Origin: Arachis hypogaea
Taxonomy: Eukaryota; Streptophyta; Magnoliopsida; Fabales; Fabaceae
Length of the DNA: 64,000 nt
Direction: 5' to 3'
Assembly (NCBI RefSeq): GCF_003086295.3
Contig: NC_092042.1
Location: 44,886,137 to 44,950,136, forward strand
Shown: one piece after another, positions 11,554 to 21,922 of the stretch
Numbering within the stretch: position 1 is the stretch's first letter
Layout of the letters: every line of letters begins with the position of its first letter
Program-made: the position numbers and the translations under genes
Notes under the pieces: model-generated
What the model saw: only the letters and a program-made list of their open reading frames with translations
What the model was told of the DNA's origin: nothing
Databases searched by the model: none

Positions 11554-12512
11554 CAACACCAAACTAGAATCGTTGCTTGTCCTCATGCAACTAAACTAAT
11601 ATAGACTTAGGATGTGAATTTGCATGAGAATGAGAGTTCGATTAAGCTCATGTCTCTTCTTATAGTGGGGTTTACAACTGCAATCATGAATAGTTTTGGC
11701 ATCTCACTCTCCTTTGAATCAGAAGGATGTCACTGTCATTCGGAATTAGAATCCGGATAATATTATGAATTCTCTGATCTTTTATAACTCAATTTAATCC
11801 TTGAACACAGCAATTTTTCTTTGGTGCTTTGAACCTTGAGCCTAGCCGTGACTTTAAATGTTTTGTCTCAAGGATTACTTGACACAGAAACACCACAAGC
11901 ACTTAACTGGGGAACTTTGTTTAAGTTCTAAATATTTTTTTTAGTTACTCCCAAACAGTGGTGCTCAAAGCCTTTGGCGTACTCTGCAATTGATCTCGAC
12001 TCTAAATGTTTTGTCTCAAGGGTTACTTGACACAAGAACACCACAAGCATGTGACTAGGGAAACAACTATTTGAGCTTTTAATCATGTCTGACCTCCCTA
12101 GTCATTGATGCTCAGAGCCTTGGACCTTGCTTTTATTTTTCTTTTGCTGTTTCTTTTGCTTCAAGGATTTAAACTTTCATTAATTTCAGAGAAATCATAA
12201 TAATTCTCTAAATTCCTGTTCCTTGTACATCAACATTCTTTGATTCAAATTTAAGTATGCACTGTTCATGTCATGCATTCAGAATTACAATTAATACCAT
12301 CATATTTAAGTAAATAAGACTACTCTTAAAATTAACTTAATTTCTCATGCAATACATCACTTCTGTATTTTTTATTTGAATTCAAGCTCAGTGAGTAATA
12401 TATGAGACATCTTTTCAGAATTAACGCAATTAAGAGAAAACTAAACTAGTCCTAGAATTCTAACTAATAAAGGATCATGCAACAAACAAAGCAAAATAGG
12501 AAAAAACCGGAA
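11554..12512 (-). other. Element B 3' non-coding region with PPT-like module
   Basis: Directly beside the LTR, the minus strand has a hairpin of the GTTGCTTG/CAAGCAAC type (11572-11591, one mismatch) followed by a TTTGGTGTTG motif abutting the LTR. The rest shares words with the 3' regions of A, H and F (for example CACCACAAGCA near 11893 and 12038, and TTTTGGCATCTCACT near 11695) but has no frame. The stretch ends at the solo LTR S2. Confidence 0.7.
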
Positions 12513-13281
12513 TGGTGGATGAAATTGTGATCATCAACAATGGCTCCAAAGACTTGGTGCTCTCAAACATAAATCACACTTTGTCACAACTTTGCACAAC
12601 TAACAAGCAAGTGTACTGGGTCGTCCAAGTAATACCTTACGTGAGTAAGGGTCGATCCCACAGAGATTGTTGGTATGAAGCAAGCTATGATCATCTTGTA
12701 AATCCCAGTCAGGCGGATTCAACTATATTAAGAGATTATTGGATTTTTGAATAGTAATAATAAATAAATAGAGAATAGTTACTCATATAATTCAATGGTG
12801 GGAATTTCGGATAAGTGCATGGAGATGCTGTGTCCTTTCTGAATCTCTGCTTTCCTACTGCTTTCATTCAATCCTTCTTACTCCTTTCCATGGCAAGCTG
12901 TATGTAGGGCATCACCATTGTCAATGGCTACATCCCATCCTCTCAGTGAAAATGGTCCAAATGCTCTATCACAGCACGGCTAATCATCTGTCGGTTCTCG
13001 ATCATGTTGGAATAGAATCCCTTGATTCTTTTGCGTTTGTCATCATGCCCAGCAATCGCGAGTTTGAAGCTCGTCACAGTCTTTCAATTCCGGAATCCTA
13101 CTCGGAATACCACAGACAAGGTTAGACTTTCCGGATTCCCATGAATGCCGCCATCAATTCTAGCTTATACCACGAAGATTCTGATTAAGGAATCCAAGAG
13201 ATATGCGCCCGGTCTAAGGTAGAATGGAAGTGGTTGTCAGTTCCGCGTTCATAGGTGAGAATGATGATGAGTGTCACGGAT

Positions 13282-14794
13282 TGATGAGCGGATATTTTAT
13301 ACGCTTTTTGGGGGTAATTTCATGTAGATTTTAGTATGTTTTAATTAGTTTTTAGTAGAATATAATTAGTTTTTAGGCAAAAATCATATTTTTGGACTTT
13401 TCTATGAGTTTGTGTGTTTTTCTGTGATTTCAGGTAATTTCTGGCTGAAATTGAGGGAGCTGAGCAAAAATCTGAGTTAGGCTGAAAAAGGACTGCTGAT
13501 GCTGTTGGATCCTGACCTCCCTGCACTCGGAATGGATTTTTTGGAGCTACAAGAGTCCAATTGGCGCGCTCTTAACGGCGTTGGAAAGTATACATCTAGG
13601 GCTTTCCAGCAATATATAATAGTCCATACTTTGCGCGAAGATAGACGACGTAACTTGGCGTTGAACGCCAAGTACATGCTGCTGTCTGGAGTTAAACGCC
13701 AGAAGCACGTTATAACTTGGAGTTCAACTCCAAGAAAGGCCTTAACTTGTGGATAGCTTTAGTCTCAGCCCCAGTACACACCAAGTGGGCCCCAGAAGTG
13801 GATTTCTGCACCAATTATCTTAGTTTACTCATATTCTGTAAACCTAGGTTACTAGTTTACTATTTAAACAACTTTTAGAGATTTATCTTGTACCTCACGA
13901 CATTTTCAGATCTGAATTACATACTTTTTGACGGCATGAGTCTCTAAACTCCATTGTTGGGGGTGAGGAGCTCTGCAGCGTCTCGATGAATTAATGCAAT
14001 TGTTTCTATTTCACTCAAATGTGTGTGTGTTCCTATCTAAGATGTTCATTCGCGCTTAATTGTGAAGGAGGTGATGATCCGTGACACTCATCACCTTCCT
14101 CAACTCATGAACGTGTGCCTGACAAGCACTTCCGTTCTACATCAGACTGAATGAGTGTCTCTTAGATTCCTTAATCAGAATCTTCGTGGTATAAGCTAGA
14201 ACTGATGGCGGCCACTCTTGAGGATCCGGAAAGTCTAAACCTTGTCTGTGGTATTCCGAGTAGGATTCAAGGATTGAATGGCTGTGACGAGCTTCAAACT
14301 CGCGATTGCTGGGCGTGATGACAAACGCAAAAGGATCAATGGATCCTATTCCAACATGATCGAGAACCGACAGCTGATTAGCCGTGCTGTGACAGAGCAT
14401 CTGGAACGTTTTCACTGAGAGGATGGGAGGTAGCCACTGACAATGGTGACACCCTACATACAGCTTGCCGTAGACGTGCTTTACAAACAATTGAGTTGAA
14501 TATTACATTGCAGAAATTCAGAGGACAAAGCATCTCCAAAACTCCAACATATTTCCCATTACTGCACAACAAGTAACGATTTTATTCTCTTTTATTTTTC
14601 CAATCTGATAATTCCAACTGATAATTTTGATTGACATCCTGACTAAGAATAATAAAATAAATATAGCTTGCTTCAAACCAACAATCTCCGTGGGATTCGA
14701 CCCTTACTCACGTAAGGTATTACTTGGACGACCCAGTGCACTTGCTGGTTAGTTGTGCGGATTGCAAAAAGTGTTATTGCAATTTCGTGCACCA
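13282..14794 (+). repeat. Element A 5' LTR
   Basis: From TGATGAGCGGATATTTTATACG to ...ATTTCGTGCACCA. It holds three palindromes (GGCGTTGAACGCC near 13656, GGAGTTAAACGCC near 13690, TTGGAGTTCAACTCCAA near 13719), a long conserved R/U5-like block (about 14075-14480) with a hairpin AGGTGATGA/TCATCACCT around the GATCCGTGACAC loop (about 14070-14096), and the U5 hairpin at 14702-14717. The minus-strand frame 14137-14490 overlaps this block and is not regarded as a gene. Confidence 0.95.
14702..14717 (+). other. U5 hairpin of element A
   Basis: CCTTAC/GTAAGG, 6-bp stem with loop TCAC, followed by TATTACTTGGACGACC. It is repeated in the 3' LTR (24555-24570). Counterparts with changed but still paired stems are in B, C, D and F. 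Confidence 0.7.
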
Positions 14795-14800
14795 AGTTTT

Positions 14801-14818
14801 TGGCGCCGTTGCCGGGGA
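14801..14818 (+). other. Element A primer binding site (tRNA-Asp)
   Basis: TGGCGCCGTTGCCGGGGA is the exact complement of the 3' end of plant tRNA-Asp including CCA. It starts 6 nt after the LTR. Confidence 0.95.
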
Positions 14819-15799
14819 TTGTTCGAGTTTGAACAACTAAAGGTTTATTTTATTTCTTAGATTAGGAATAATTTATTTTTATTGTTATAGAGTCATTAAA
14901 TCCTGATAGGATAGTTTCTTTTCAAAAAAAAATTTTTTTTTCAAAAATATTATTTTTCTTAATCAATTGCTAATTTTCGTGAGTTTAATGTCTTGTTCTA
15001 AGTTTGGTGTTAATTGCATATTTTATATTTTTTTTCTTTAAATTTTCGAACTTGTGTTCTTTGTTCTTCATTGATCTTCAAGTTGTTCTTGTTTATTTTT
15101 CTTGTTTGATCTTGAGTTTTTCTTGTTTTGTGTCTTTTCTTGTTTTTCTTGTGCTTTTTCAAAACATTAACTTTCAAAAATTATACTTTTATCCATAAAT
15201 ATAATACATCTTTAAAATCAACACTGAAGTTACTGTCCAATTGGCTGGAGCATTAGTAGTTGTTCTTCATAATTGGGTATCTTCTTTAAAATCTTTTTCA
15301 AAAATAATTTTTCTTGATTGAATCTTGTGCCAAACTCTAAGTTTGGTGTTTTCTTGTTAAGTTTTCTTAAATTTTTGAAAATTTGCCTTGGTTTTCTAAA
15401 AATTTTAAGTTTGGTGTTCTTTCTTTTGTTCTTGGTGTTCTTGTGAATCTTCAAGGTGTTCTTGAGTTTTTCTTGTGTTTTGATCTTAAAATTTTTAAGT
15501 TTGGTGTTCCTTGGTGTTTTCCCTCCAAAATTTTCGAAAATAAGGAGCATTAGATCTAAAAATTTTAAGTCTTGTGTCTTTTGTGTGTTTTTCTCTTTCA
15601 TCATAAAATTCAAAATTCAAAAATATATCTTTCTTAACTAATTTTAAACTACATTTTTCGAAATTTTTATATAAAAATTCAGATTTCAATTTCAAAATAT
15701 TTTCAATTTCTTTTGTTTATTTCGTTTTATTTTATTTTATAAAATAAATTTTTATAAAATAAATAATATCAACATACATATCATCTCCTTTATTCCATC
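14819..15799 (+). other. Element A untranslated leader
   Basis: About 1 kb, very T-rich, between primer site and gag. It contains several AAGTTTGGTGTT words (15000, 15337, 15406, 15497 and variants), the same motif that abuts the 3' LTR. The small frames 15004-15198, 15230-15613 and 15456-15641 are low-complexity and lie on both strands, so I do not call them genes. Confidence 0.7.
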
Positions 15800-16660
15800 A
15801 TGGAATTAAGTGGGAATGAACAGTCCAGGAGGACTCTGGGGTCATATGCTAACCCCACTACTGCTTCATATGGGAGTAGTATCTGTATACCCTCCATTGG
15901 AGTTAGTAGCTTTGAGTTGAATCCTCAGCTCATTATCATGGTGCAGCAAAACTGCTGGTATTCTGGTCTTCCACATGAAGAACCTACAGAGTTTCTGGCA
16001 CAATTTTTACAAATTGCTGACATAGTGCATGATAAGGAAGTAGATCAGGATGTCTACAGATTATTACTGTTTCCATTTGCTGTAAAAGATCAAGCTAAGA
16101 GGTGGTTAAATAACCAGCCTAAGAACAGCATAAAAACATGGAAACAGCTGTCAGAAAAATTCCTGAATCACTATTTCCCTCCAAAACGGATGACACAGCT
16201 AAGGCTAAGCATCCAAGGCTTCAAACAAGGAGATAACGAATCCCTTTATGATGCCTGGGAGAGATACAGAGAGATGCTAAGAAAATGCCCCTCTGAAATG
16301 TTTTCAGAGTGGGTGCAATTAGACATCTTCTACTATGGGCTTACAGAAAAAGCTCAGATTTCTCTAGACCACTCAGGTGGTGGATCTATTCATATGAGAA
16401 AAAAAATTGAAGAAGCTCAAGAGCTTATTGATACAGTTGCCAGAAATCAGCATCTGTACCTAAGCAGTGAATCTTCCATGAAAGAAGAAGCTAAAACAGT
16501 AACTGCTGAACTCAGTCCTGTAGATCAGGCTAATGAATTCAATCAGCAATTAGACTTTCTAACCCAGCAGCTAGCCGAATTCAAAGAAATACTACAGGAA
16601 ACAAGAATGGCTAACAGGAATATGGAAGTACAGTTAAAGCAAACAGAAAAGCAACTGTGA
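15800..16660 (+). pseudogene. gag: Element A gag (capsid region)
   Basis: The frame opens MELSGNEQSRRTLGSYA and contains the retrotransposon gag core (about residues 95-180): AKRWLNNQPKNSIKTW, FLNHYFPPKRM, ESLYDAWERYREMLRKCP. Gag would form the particle that packages element RNA. No CCHC zinc knuckle is visible. A coiled-coil-like, Q/E-rich C-terminus follows (residues 225-286). The frame ends at an in-frame TGA (16658-16660); the same frame stays open afterwards into protease, so I read the stop as a disabling mutation, although a programmed readthrough stop cannot be excluded. It starts 981 nt after the primer site. Confidence 0.85.
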
Positions 16661-18610
16661 AAACAAATAGCAGAAGAATGCCAAGCAGTTCAATTAAGAA
16701 GTGGAAAAACATTAAATACCTCACTTCAAAGCAGCAGGAAGCCAAGAAATGAACAAATGGCCAATCAAAATCCCTCTGAGGACAATCAGAGCCCAGAGAG
16801 GAACAATACTGGCGCTGAACGCCCAGACCATGCTCATTCCTGGCGTTCAACGCCAGAAACAAGCATGAATCCGGTGTTGAACGCCCAAAGGGAGCATAGT
16901 TCTAGCATTCAGATGCCAGTAACAAATAAGGAGTTGGCGTTTAACGCCACTCCAGCTTCCACCCCTGGCATTCAAACGCCAGTGGGAAATCAGTCACATA
17001 CAAGTGCTGATAATAACCCTTCTAAAAAGGCTTCCCAACCCACTTCTACAGGCAATAAACCTGCAGCAACTAAGGTTGAGGAATACAAAGCCAAAATGCC
17101 TTATCCTCAAAAACTCCGCCAAGCGGAACAGGATAAGCAATTTGCCCGCTTTGCAGACTATCTCAGGACTCTTGAAATAAAGATTCCGTTTGCAGAAGCA
17201 CTTGAGCAAATACCCTCTTATGCTAAGTTCATGAAAGAGATCTTAAGTCATAAGAAGGATTGGAGGGAGACTGAAAAAGTTTACCTCACTGAAGAATGCA
17301 GTGCAGTCATTCTGAAAAGCTTACTTGAGAAGCTTAAAGATCCCTGGAGCTTTATGATACCATGCACATTAGAGGGTATTTGTACCAAGCAAGCTTTATG
17401 TGATCTTGGGGCAAGTATCAACCTAATACCTGCATCTACTATCAGAAAGCTTGGTTTGACTGAAGAAATCAAACCAACCAGGATATGTCTTCAACTTGCT
17501 GATGGCTCCATTAAATACCCATCAGGCGTGATTGAAGACATGATTGTCAAGGTTGGGCCATTTGCCTTTCCTACTGACTTTGTGGTGCTGGAAATGGAGG
17601 AGCACAAGAGTGCAACTCTCATTCTAGGAAGACTTTTCCTAGCAACTCGCCGAACCCTCATTCATGTCCAAAAAGGGGAAGTAACCTTGAGAGTCAATGA
17701 GGAGGAGTTTAAGTTGAATGTTGTCAAAGCCATGCAACATCCAGACACCCCAAATGACTGCATGAGTGTTGATATTATTGACTCTCTGGAAAGAGAGGTC
17801 AATATGGCTGAGAGTCTCGAATCAGAGCTAGAGGACATCTTTAAAGATGTTCAGCCTGATTTGGAGGAATCAGAGAAAATAATAGAACCTCTGAAAATCC
17901 CTCAAGAAGAGGAGAAACCTCCAAAACCCGAACTCAAACCATTACCACCATCCCTGAAATATGCATTTCTGGGAGAAGGTGATACCTTCCCTGTAATCAT
18001 AAGCTCTACCTTAGAGCCACAGGAAGAGGAAGCACTAATTCAAGTACTAAGGACACACAAGTCAGCTCTTGGGTGGTCCATCAGTGATCTCAAGGGCATT
18101 AGCCCAGCCAGATGCATGAACAAGATCTTACTGGAAGATGACGCCAAGCCAGTGGTTCAACCACAAAGGCGGCTGAATCCAGCCATGAAAGAAGTGGTGC
18201 AGAAAGAGGTCACTAAATTACTAGAGGCTGGGATTATTTATCCTATTTCTGACAGCCTCTGGGTGAGCCCTGTCCAAGTTGTCCCTAAGAAAGGTGGCAT
18301 GACAGTGGTTCATAATGAAAAAAATGAACTGGTTCCTACAAGAACAGTTACAGGGTGGCGTATGTGTATTGATTATAGAAGGCTCAATACAGCCACCAGA
18401 AAGGATCATTTTCCTTTACCATTCATAGACCAGATGCTAGAAAGACTAGCAGGTCATGAATACTACTGCTTCCTAGATGGATATTCAGGTTATAATCAAA
18501 TTGCAGTAGATCTAAAAGATCAAGAGAAAACGGCATTCACATGTCCATCTGGAGTATTTGCATACAGAAGGATGCCATTTGGTCTGTGTAATGCACCTGC
18601 AACCTTTTAG
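16661..18610 (+). pseudogene. pol: Element A protease and N-terminal reverse transcriptase
   Basis: Same frame as gag. First comes a low-complexity linker (to about 17085) containing palindromes at about 31-bp spacing; then KMPYPQKL; then an aspartic protease with DLGASINLIP (about 17401) and a C-terminal ILGRLFLATRR. Reverse transcriptase follows, with VVPKKGGM, GWRMCIDYRRLN (about 18355), FPLPFIDQMLERLAG, FLDGYSGYNQI and FGLCNAPATF. The frame stops at TAG (18608-18610) in the middle of RT, just before the catalytic YxDD-type motif in the next segment. The protease motif is DLGA rather than DTG/DSG; this is the common form in these plant elements. Confidence 0.9.
16808..16985. repeat. Palindrome array inside the gag-protease linker
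   Basis: Six dyads of the form CTGGCGTTNAACGCCAG (some degenerate) start near 16811, 16840, 16872, 16903, 16935 and 16966, a spacing of 29-32 bp. They lie within the coding frame. The same unit and spacing recur in the non-coding array at 21034-21305. Confidence 0.8.
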
Positions 18611-19084
18611 AGGTGCATGCTCTCAATTTTCTCTGATATGGTGGAAAAATTTTTGGAAGTCTTCATGGATGACTTTTCAGTATTTGGAGACTCATTCAGC
18701 TCCTGTCTTGACCATCTAGCACTTGTTCTAAAAAGATGCCAAGAGACTAACCTGGTTTTAAACTGGGAAAAATGTCACTTTATGGTGACTGAAGGAATTG
18801 TCCTTGGGCACAAAATCTCGAACAAGGGGATAGAGGTGGATCAAGCTAAGGTAGAGGTAATTGAAAAATTACCACCACCTGCCAATGTTAAGGCAATCAG
18901 AAGCTTTCTGGGGCATGCAGGATTCTATAGGAGGTTTATAAAGGATTTTTCAAAAATTGCCAAACCTCTGAGCAACCTGCTAGCTGCTGACACGCTATTT
19001 ATCTTTGATAAAGAGTGTCTGCAGGCATTTGAGACTCTGAAAGCTAAATTGGTCACAGCACCAATCATCTCTGCACCAGACTAG
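18611..19084 (+). pseudogene. pol: Element A reverse transcriptase, catalytic palm and thumb part
   Basis: It continues in the same frame after the 18608 stop. It contains FMDDFSVFGDS (about 18664), the RT catalytic motif with two aspartates, then LVLNWEKCHFM, GIVLGHKIS and IRSFLGHAGFYRRFIKDFSKIAKPL. It ends at a second TAG (19082-19084) at the junction to RNase H. Confidence 0.9.
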
Positions 19085-20059
19085 ACATTACCATTTGAAT
19101 TGATGTGTGATGCCAGTGACCATACCATTGGTGCAGTATTGGGACAGAGGCATGACAAGCTTCTGCACGTCATTTACTATGCCAGTCGTGTTCTAAATGA
19201 CGCACAGAAGAATTACACAACCACAGAAAAAAAGCTACTTGCAGTGGTTTACGCCATTGACAAATTCAGATCCTATTTTGTAGGATCAAAAGTGATTGTG
19301 TACACTGATCATGCTGCTCTTAATTATCTACTCACAAAGCAGGATTCAAAACCCAGACTTATAAGATGGGTGTTGCTTCTGCAAGAGTTTGATATAGAAA
19401 TAAGAGACAGAAAAGGGACAGAAAACCAAGAAGTAGATCACCTGTCCCGAATAGAACCAGTAGAAGGGGCGTCCCTCCCTCTCACTGAGATCTCTGAAAC
19501 TTTTCCGGATGAGCGACTCTTTGCCATCCAGGAAGTGCCATGGTTTGCAGACATTGCAAACTACAAGGCAGTGAGATTCATACCCAAAGAGTACAGTAGG
19601 CTGCAATCAAAGAAATTGATCATAGACGCAAAGTACTATCTTTGGGATGAACCATATCTCTTCAAGAGATGTGCAGACGGAGTAATCCGTAGATGTGTGC
19701 CTAAGGAAGAAGCGCAGAAAATTCTATGGCACTGCCATGGATCACAGTATGGAGGATATTTTGGAAGTGAGCGAACAGCCACAAGAGTCCTCCAATGTGG
19801 CTTCTACTGGCCTACTCTCTATAAAGATTCCCGAGCATTTGTACTTAATTGTGACAGCTACCAAAGATCTGGCAATCTGCCTCACAGTTATGCCATGCCT
19901 CAACAAGGAATCTTGGAGATTGAGTTGTTTGATGTATGGGGTATTGACTTCATGGGACCTTTCCCACCATCATACTCAAACACTTATTTCTGGTGGCAGT
20001 GGATTATGTATCCAAATGGGTGGAGGCTATTGCAACACCCACTAATGACACTAAAATAG
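19085..20059 (+). pseudogene. pol: Element A RNase H and integrase N-terminus
   Basis: RNase H is recognisable from [46 protein letters not shown] and DHLSRIE. The integrase zinc-binding region follows ([12 protein letters not shown], then [11 protein letters not shown] and NCDSYQRSG). The last cysteine expected in the C-x2-C pair is a tyrosine here, which should disrupt the zinc finger. The first catalytic Asp is in [15 protein letters not shown]. Near 19990 the reading frame shifts to the frame of 19993-20817; the tail to 20059 is out of frame. Confidence 0.88.
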
Positions 20060-20817
20060 TGTTAAAATTCCTCCAGAAACACATCTTCAGCAGATTTGGT
20101 ACCCCTAGAGTATTAATCAGTGATGGGGGCAGTCATTTCTACAATAAACAGCTTTACTCTGCTTTGGTTCGTTATGGAGTCAGCCACAGAGTAGCCACTC
20201 CATACTATCCACAGACTAATGGGCAAGCTGAAGTCTCAAATAGAGAACTCAAAAGAATCCTAGAACGGACTGTAATTAACCGTAGAAGGGATTGGGCAAG
20301 GAGCTTGGATGATGCTCTGTGGGCATACAGAACAACATTCAAGACCCCTATAGGGACCTCTCCATACCAGCTTGTGTATGGAAAGGCATGTCACTTGCCA
20401 GTGGAACTGGAACACAAGGCCTACTGGGCAACCAGATTTCTGAACCTTGATGCCAAGTTAGCTGGAGAAAAACGTTTACTCCAACTAAATGAGCTAGAGG
20501 AATTTAGACTCAATGCTTTCGAGAATGCAAAAATATACAAGGAGAAAGCGAAAAGATGGCATGATAAGAAATTGTCATCCAGAGTCTTTGAGCCGGGGCA
20601 GAAAGTTCTGCTATTTAATTCTAGGCTCAAATTATTCCCTGGGAAATTAAAATCCCGGTGGAGAGGTCCATATGTAATCACAAGTGTATCACCATATGGA
20701 TACGTAGAGCTTCAGGATAATGACTCTAACAAAAAGTTCATTGTTAATGGACAGAGAATTAAACATTATCTTGAAAGTAACTTTGAGCAAGAATGCTCAA
20801 AACTGAGACTTGATTAG
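19993..20817 (+). pseudogene. pol: Element A integrase core and C-terminus
   Basis: In the +1 frame relative to the preceding segment: [14 protein letters not shown], then the second catalytic Asp in [12 protein letters not shown] and the Glu in [16 protein letters not shown], then [26 protein letters not shown] and the GPY/F-type module [16 protein letters not shown]. There is no chromodomain after it. The frame ends at TAG (20815-20817), 41 nt before the post-ORF hairpin. Confidence 0.9.
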
Positions 20818-20858
20818 AGCTCAGTGATAGTCCAGCTAAAGTCAATAAAGAAGCGCTT

Positions 20859-20876
20859 GCTGGGAGGCAACCCAGC
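20859..20876 (+). other. Element A post-ORF hairpin (AGGCAA loop)
   Basis: GCTGGG / CCCAGC, a 6-bp perfect stem with loop AGGCAA, preceded by AAGAAGCGCTT. Equivalent hairpins with different but paired stems follow the last ORFs of B, F and H. Confidence 0.75.
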
Positions 20877-21033
20877 CATTTACAAAGTTTATTTACTAAT
20901 TAAATAAATTTCCTTTTCTTTACAGGTATATGTCAGAGTATCTTAAAAAGGTAAAATAGCAATTGATTGAATTCACAGAGTTACAGGGAAATTTGGAAAG
21001 CTCACTGGCGTGAAAAAGCCAGTAAGAAACATT

Positions 21034-21305
21034 TTGGGCGTTGAACGCCCAAAAGAAGCACCCACTGGGCGTTCAACGCCAGTAAGGGTAGCCATCTGGG
21101 CGTTAAACGCCAGAAAGAAGCACCTTCTAGGCGTTTAACACCAGATTGACAGCGTCCTGGGCGTTCAGAAAAATGCCTAGTGACAAAGGACTTCCTGGCG
21201 TTCAACGCCAGAAAGAAGCAACAGCTGGGCGTTGAACGCCCAGGAGAAGCAGCAATTGGGCGTTAAACGCCCAAAACAAGCAGCATTTGGGCGTTTAACG
21301 GCAGG
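21034..21305. repeat. Palindrome array, about 31-bp period, element A 3' region
   Basis: Nine units such as GGGCGTTGAACGCCC, GGGCGTTCAACGCC and GGGCGTTAAACGCCC start near 21036, 21067, 21097, 21128, 21157, 21194, 21225, 21256 and 21287. They are mostly 30-31 bp apart, separated by GAAGCA-rich spacers. The stretch is non-coding; the minus-strand frame at 21002-21205 is a by-product of the repeat. Confidence 0.9.
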
Positions 21306-21792
21306 ATGGTGGGGAGGAGGTAAAATTCGTTTTTCTTCAAAAATTTTCTAATTTTTATGTTTTAATTCATGATTTCTTGCATAAACATGTTTCCAAATAT
21401 CATCCTTCAATTTCAAAAATTTTAATCCTAATTTCTAAAATCTCTAATTTCTGAAATCCCTACTTCAAAAATTTTACATGCATCTTAATCCATAAGGACA
21501 ATTAATTTTCAATCCAATCCAACTCTTTTTCCAAGCTCTTTCCCAACTTAATTATCTTTTAAAATCTTTTTCACATTATATATTTCAAATTTATTTTTAA
21601 AAAATCATTCATATCTTTTTAAATTATATCCTTTTCTTATCATGTTTATCTTTTATAAATCATATCTTTTATCTTATATCTTTTTCTTATTTTCGAATTA
21701 CCCACCCCCTCCCTTTATAACCACTTTCGGCGCACCTCTCATTATCCACCATTCCACACTTGCTCTCCTCCTATTCCTCTTCTCTCTTTTCT
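21306..21792 (+). other. Element A 3' non-coding, AT-rich
   Basis: Long T-rich and A-rich runs. No frame I can support and no repeat beyond simple composition. Confidence 0.5.
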
Positions 21793-21829
21793 TTTGCTTG
21801 AGGACAAGCAAACCTCTAAGTTTGGTGTG
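21793..21829 (+). other. AGGA-loop hairpin module upstream of the 3' ORF (element A)
   Basis: TTTGCTTG/CAAGCAAA stem with loop AGGA (21793-21812), a 4-nt spacer, then TAAGTTTGGTGTG. It is a second copy of the module next to the 3' LTR (23097-23134), with the first stem pair changed from G-C to T-A. Confidence 0.75.
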
Positions 21830-21865
21830 CTTATCCGTGATCACAAAAACATTCTCACTTTGATC

Positions 21866-21922
21866 ATGGCCCCTAAAGGAAGAACAGAACAATCAAAGCA
21901 GCATGCTTTGCAAACTACCTAA
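21866..21922 (+). pseudogene. 3' ORF stub (MAPKGR...) of element A
   Basis: A short frame MAPKGRTEQSKQHALQTT, then stop. Element B has a homologous start (MAPKGRQIIFTEEHNLKN, near 25671, minus strand) after the same hairpin module. In these plant Gypsy elements an additional ORF lies between pol and the 3' LTR; here only its first 18 codons remain. Function is not established from this sequence. Confidence 0.5.

Noticed and set aside
15004..15641. Low-complexity frames in the leader of A (both strands)
   Set aside because: F/L/S- or K/N-rich translations of T-rich DNA; no start context or domain.
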